The translations under genes were made by a program, and so were the position numbers. Below are positions 41,366 to 43,822 of a DNA stretch of 43,822 bases, one piece after another. This DNA is from Bacteroides sp. UBA1317 (GTDB taxonomy: Bacteria; Bacteroidota; Bacteroidia; Bacteroidales; Bacteroidaceae). Below the pieces are notes generated by a model, which saw only the letters and a list, made by a program, of their open reading frames with translations, had not been told where the DNA came from and searched no databases. Position 1 is the first letter of the stretch. Each line of letters opens with the position of its first letter. The stretch spans positions 1 to 43,822 of the forward strand of contig DBTL01000030.1 of NCBI GenBank assembly GCA_002307035.1, given 5' to 3'.

Positions 41366-42340
41366 ATGGAATATATCAGACCTCCGTTCAGGATAGATGT
41401 TGCTGGCACCTTTCTTCTCCCTCAGGAGTTAAGGAACGCACAAATGCAATATCGAAATGAGCAGATTAGTATGGTAACGTTGCGTGCCATAGAAGATGCC
41501 GAAATTCGTAATTTAGTAGATAAGTTAAAAACAATAGGTTTAAAAGTGGTAACCGACGGACGCTTTCGTAATGTTTTCTGGCCATTGGATTTTATGTGGA
41601 ACTTAGAAGGTATACAGGCTCATGATGAGCGTAAAAATAGTATTAAGCTTATTGGAAGGATTGATTTTCACCATCATCCTGTCCTGGATGATTTTATGTA
41701 TCTTACTGGAGTGACGGGAGGAGATGTGATTGCCAAGCAAGTCTTGCCGGCACCCTCTCTGCTGCTTAGTGAATTATTAAAAGAAGATGCTCGTGATCAG
41801 TTATTAACCATCTATCCTAATGAAGAGGATCTGTTGGCAGATATCGCTTGTGCATATCAAAAGCTCATTCAAGAATTATATGAATCCGGCTGTCGATATT
41901 TGCAGTTTGATGATACTACCCGAGTGGTTACCTCTACCGCTGTTCGAGTAAATAACATGGCTTTAAAAGAACATCCGGAAGATTTATTTATTGCTTTTCA
42001 TGCACCTACAGAGATGCTCTCTTCCGTCGAAGGAGTTAATTCATTTTTACTTGATTATGACGACGAGAGTTGCGGTAAAACGTCTCTTCTGTGGTTCATT
42101 CGTGAGCAGAAAGCAACATTTGGCTTCATTCCGTCTCACTATCCATTGCCTAGCGAACTGGATGAAATATATGAAGCGATAGATGAAGTGACTCCTTATA
42201 TTTCATTGGATCGTCTTAGTCTTTGTGTCCCTAATGCGCAAGTGTTGCCCTACGAAGACTATGATACAGCTTTAAAAAAGCAATGGAAAACGTTAGATAT
42301 GGCAATGGTAGCGGCCAAAAACCTTTGGCCTGATAAGTAA
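41366..42340 (+). CDS. MetE-like (cobalamin-independent methionine synthase superfamily) protein lacking canonical zinc ligands
   Basis: A 324-residue TIM-barrel protein resembling the catalytic half of MetE and the short YxjG/YxjH proteins (PPFRIDVAGTFLLP, AIEDAEIRNLVDKLKTIGLKVVTDG, LDRLSL). Methionine synthases of this family bind zinc by His, Cys, Glu, Cys. Here H212 is kept, but the following Cys position is P214 (FHAPTE), the Glu is D230 (LLDYDD) and the late Cys is N290/A291. The early HVGS and TDGE motifs read DVAGT and TDGR (R66). It may have lost methyl transfer, or do different chemistry. Its only visible control is the B12 riboswitch, which suggests a job when B12 is scarce. Confidence 0.82.
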   Translation: MEYIRPPFRIDVAGTFLLPQELRNAQMQYRNEQISMVTLRAIEDAEIRNLVDKLKTIGLKVVTDGRFRNVFWPLDFMWNLEGIQAHDERKNSIKLIGRIDFHHHPVLDDFMYLTGVTGGDVIAKQVLPAPSLLLSELLKEDARDQLLTIYPNEEDLLADIACAYQKLIQELYESGCRYLQFDDTTRVVTSTAVRVNNMALKEHPEDLFIAFHAPTEMLSSVEGVNSFLLDYDDESCGKTSLLWFIREQKATFGFIPSHYPLPSELDEIYEAIDEVTPYISLDRLSLCVPNAQVLPYEDYDTALKKQWKTLDMAMVAAKNLWPDK

Positions 42341-42371
42341 GTAATTTCTTTATAACTAGTATATTTTCGAG

Positions 42372-42395
42372 AAATAAACTCTGCCAAGTTTATTT
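42372..42395 (+). other. AT-rich hairpin upstream of the terminator
   Basis: AAATAAACT (42372-42380) pairs with AGTTTATTT (42387-42395) around a 6-nt loop. GAAATAAA (42371-42378) can instead pair with TTTATTTC (42428-42435) just beyond the terminator, so two folds compete. Confidence 0.5.
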
Positions 42396-42399
42396 ATGG

Positions 42400-42429
42400 A
42401 AGCCCGGGCGAAGTGATTCGACCGGGCTT
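42400..42429 (+). terminator. GC-rich terminator after the MetE-like gene
   Basis: AAGCCCGG (42400-42407) pairs with CCGGGCTT (42422-42429), and inner CGAA/TTCG continues the stem, followed by TATTTCTC. It separates the riboswitch unit from nspC. Confidence 0.82.
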
Positions 42430-42489
42430 TATTTCTCAATAAACTGATGAAGGTTTCCTCTTGTTTATGGCAAACAGAGAAACATTCTG

Positions 42490-42497
42490 TATCTTTG
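42490..42497 (+). promoter_or_regulatory. Promoter -7 element (TATCTTTG) for nspC
   Basis: Exact consensus match; start near 42504, about 23 nt before the ATG at 42527. Confidence 0.62.
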
Positions 42498-42526
42498 CAA
42501 AACGTTTATAACTAGTAGATGAAATA

Positions 42527-43660
42527 ATGATAGATTTTACCCAATTTCCTTCGCCATGCTATATCATGGAAGAAGAACTCTTGAGAAAGAACCTAAGCTT
42601 GATTCGAACTGTCAAAGAGAGGTCAGGAGTAGAAATTATACTTGCCTTTAAGTCGTTTGCCATGTGGCGTTCGTTTCCTATCTTTAGAGAATACATTGAT
42701 CATTCTACAGCTAGCTCGGTGTACGAGGCGCGACTGGCATTCGAGGAATTTGGGAGCAAGGCGCATACCTATTCACCGGCATATACAGAACAGGACTTTC
42801 CTGAAATCATGCGTTGCAGTAGTCACATTTCTTTCAACTCATTGGCACAATTCAATCGTTTTTTTTCGATGACCGAAGGGAAAGGTATTTCATGCGGTAT
42901 CCGCATTAATCCTGAATATTCAGAAGTGGAGACAGATCTCTATAATCCATGTGCTCTGGGAACGCGGTTTGGTATAACGGCGGATTTGTTACCTGAACTT
43001 TTGCCTCAAGGCATCGAAGGCTTTCATTGCCACGCTCATTGCGAGTCATCGTCTTATGAATTGGAAAAAACACTGGTTCACATTGAAGAGAAGTTTTCGA
43101 GGTGGTTTTCGCAGATAAAATGGCTGAACTTGGGAGGAGGGCATTTGATGACGCGGGCCGACTATGATATAGAACATCTTATAGGATTGTTGTGTGGGCT
43201 CAAGATGCGTTATCCGCACTTGCAAATTATCCTTGAACCCGGATCGGCCTTTACCTGGCAAACAGGAGTGTTGACCTCGGAAGTGGTAGACGTGGTAGAG
43301 AACAGGGGTATTAAAACAGCAATACTCGATGTGAGCTTTACCTGCCACATGCCCGATTGCTTAGAGATGCCTTATCAGCCGGCTGTAAGTGGCGCACAGA
43401 TAGGAGATAAAGGCGCTTTTATTTATCGTTTGGGAGGTAGTTCCTGTTTGAGTGGTGATTATATGGGCAATTGGAGTTTTGATCACGAACTTCTTATTGG
43501 TGAGCGTATTGTGTTTGAAGATATGATTCATTATACCATGGTGAAAACAAACATGTTCAATGGCATTCATCATCCGGCCATCGGGTTGTGGACAAAAGAA
43601 GGGAAAGCCGAAATCTACAAACAATTTAGTTATGAAGATTACCGAGACCGAATGAGTTGA
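42527..43660 (+). CDS. nspC: Carboxynorspermidine/carboxyspermidine decarboxylase
   Basis: PLP-dependent fold-type III decarboxylase making spermidine or norspermidine from the carboxylated precursor, the last step of the carboxyspermidine route used by many gut bacteria. At 377 residues it has normal length. The N-terminal SPCYIMEEELLRKNL and the PLP-lysine segment LAFKSFAMW (K42) are diagnostic, with GFHCHAHCESSSYELE, LNLGGGHLMT, EPGSAFTWQTG and SFTCHMPDCLEMPY (active-site Cys and Asp) further on. The partner carboxyspermidine dehydrogenase is not nearby. It has its own promoter and lies 110 bp before tRNA-Gly. Confidence 0.95.
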   Translation: MIDFTQFPSPCYIMEEELLRKNLSLIRTVKERSGVEIILAFKSFAMWRSFPIFREYIDHSTASSVYEARLAFEEFGSKAHTYSPAYTEQDFPEIMRCSSHISFNSLAQFNRFFSMTEGKGISCGIRINPEYSEVETDLYNPCALGTRFGITADLLPELLPQGIEGFHCHAHCESSSYELEKTLVHIEEKFSRWFSQIKWLNLGGGHLMTRADYDIEHLIGLLCGLKMRYPHLQIILEPGSAFTWQTGVLTSEVVDVVENRGIKTAILDVSFTCHMPDCLEMPYQPAVSGAQIGDKGAFIYRLGGSSCLSGDYMGNWSFDHELLIGERIVFEDMIHYTMVKTNMFNGIHHPAIGLWTKEGKAEIYKQFSYEDYRDRMS

Positions 43661-43727
43661 TAATCAAAAGAATCGCTTATCTCAAGAATCTTTTAGGTAA
43701 TTGTTGAACAAAAAAACGGGCGGATTA

Positions 43728-43758
43728 TTTGCAAGTTTACGAGAAATATCTACCTTTG
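43728..43758 (+). promoter_or_regulatory. Full promoter (TTTG-N19-TACCTTTG) for tRNA-Gly
   Basis: TTTG at 43728-43731 and TACCTTTG at 43751-43758, 19 bp apart; transcription would start near 43765, just before the tRNA. Confidence 0.8.
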
Positions 43759-43769
43759 CATCCGCAATT

Positions 43770-43822
43770 GCGAAAGTAGCTCAGTTGGTAGAGCACAACC
43801 TTGCCAAGGTTGGGGTCGAGGG
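43770..43822 (+). tRNA. tRNA-Gly (anticodon GCC), cut by the window end
   Basis: The sequence starts GCGAAAGTAGCTCAGTTGG (acceptor and D arm) and has the anticodon arm CAACC-TTGCCAA-GGTTG, giving anticodon GCC for GGC/GGT glycine codons. The variable loop and the first T-arm bases are present; the 3' part, about 20 bases, lies outside the window. Confidence 0.93.

Noticed and set aside
1..43822. CRISPR arrays, insertion sequences, prophage genes
   Set aside because: No regularly spaced repeats, transposase or phage-type proteins were recognised on either strand.

Overview
The window looks like a chromosomal segment of a Bacteroides-type member of the Bacteroidota. The evidence is the repeated TAnnTTTG promoter element (-7 box) upstream of most transcription units, several with a TTTG element 18-21 bp further upstream, together with an LL-diaminopimelate aminotransferase lysine route, a small ribosomal protein S16 with a long Ala/Glu-rich tail, an NtrC-type regulator next to an FtsX-type ABC transporter, and the gene content generally. 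No phage, transposase, CRISPR array or rRNA was seen.

Layout. 1-3.1 kb (minus): dapF-dapL for lysine and cell-wall diaminopimelate (dapL carries an in-frame stop at the window edge) and a secreted glycerophosphodiester phosphodiesterase. 3.1-10.7 kb (minus): gltB-gltD-asnB. 11.1-19.2 kb (plus, divergent): glmS, a large purF-like gene, carA, carB. These two divergent operons put five glutamine-amide-transferring enzymes side by side. 19.3-22.7 kb (minus): an NtrC-like response regulator split into two frames at an A8 run, a histidine kinase and a Crp/Fnr regulator. 22.9-26.0 kb (plus): an FtsX/MacB-type ABC permease and its ATPase, preceded by paired 13-bp palindromes and a sigma-54-like element. 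25.9-32.4 kb: MATE transporter, HAD phosphatase, NDH-2, panB overlapping an MFS transporter, and rpsP. 32.5-38.5 kb: NhaC antiporter and a divergent hexuronate cluster (lacI-uxaA / kdgK-eda) with twin operator-like sites; it runs altronate -> KDG -> KDPG -> pyruvate + glyceraldehyde-3-phosphate. 38.7-41.0 kb: a two-subunit ThrE/YjjPB-type exporter and a divergent zinc-type CDF exporter. 41.1-42.3 kb: a cobalamin riboswitch and a MetE-like protein lacking the usual zinc ligands. 42.5-43.7 kb: nspC (polyamine synthesis). 43.77 kb to the end: tRNA-Gly(GCC), cut by the window edge.

The most unusual points are: (1) the B12-riboswitch-controlled MetE-like protein that has lost most of its recognisable catalytic residues; (2) the receiver/AAA+ split at a dnaX-like A_AAA_AAG heptamer in the right register, with a hairpin over the downstream start codon; (3) the palindrome array upstream of the ABC operon; (4) interlocked divergent promoters between the ThrE-type and CDF genes; (5) the long inverted repeat between the phosphodiesterase gene and dapF. 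All functional calls come from reading the translated sequence and family knowledge; no search was run.
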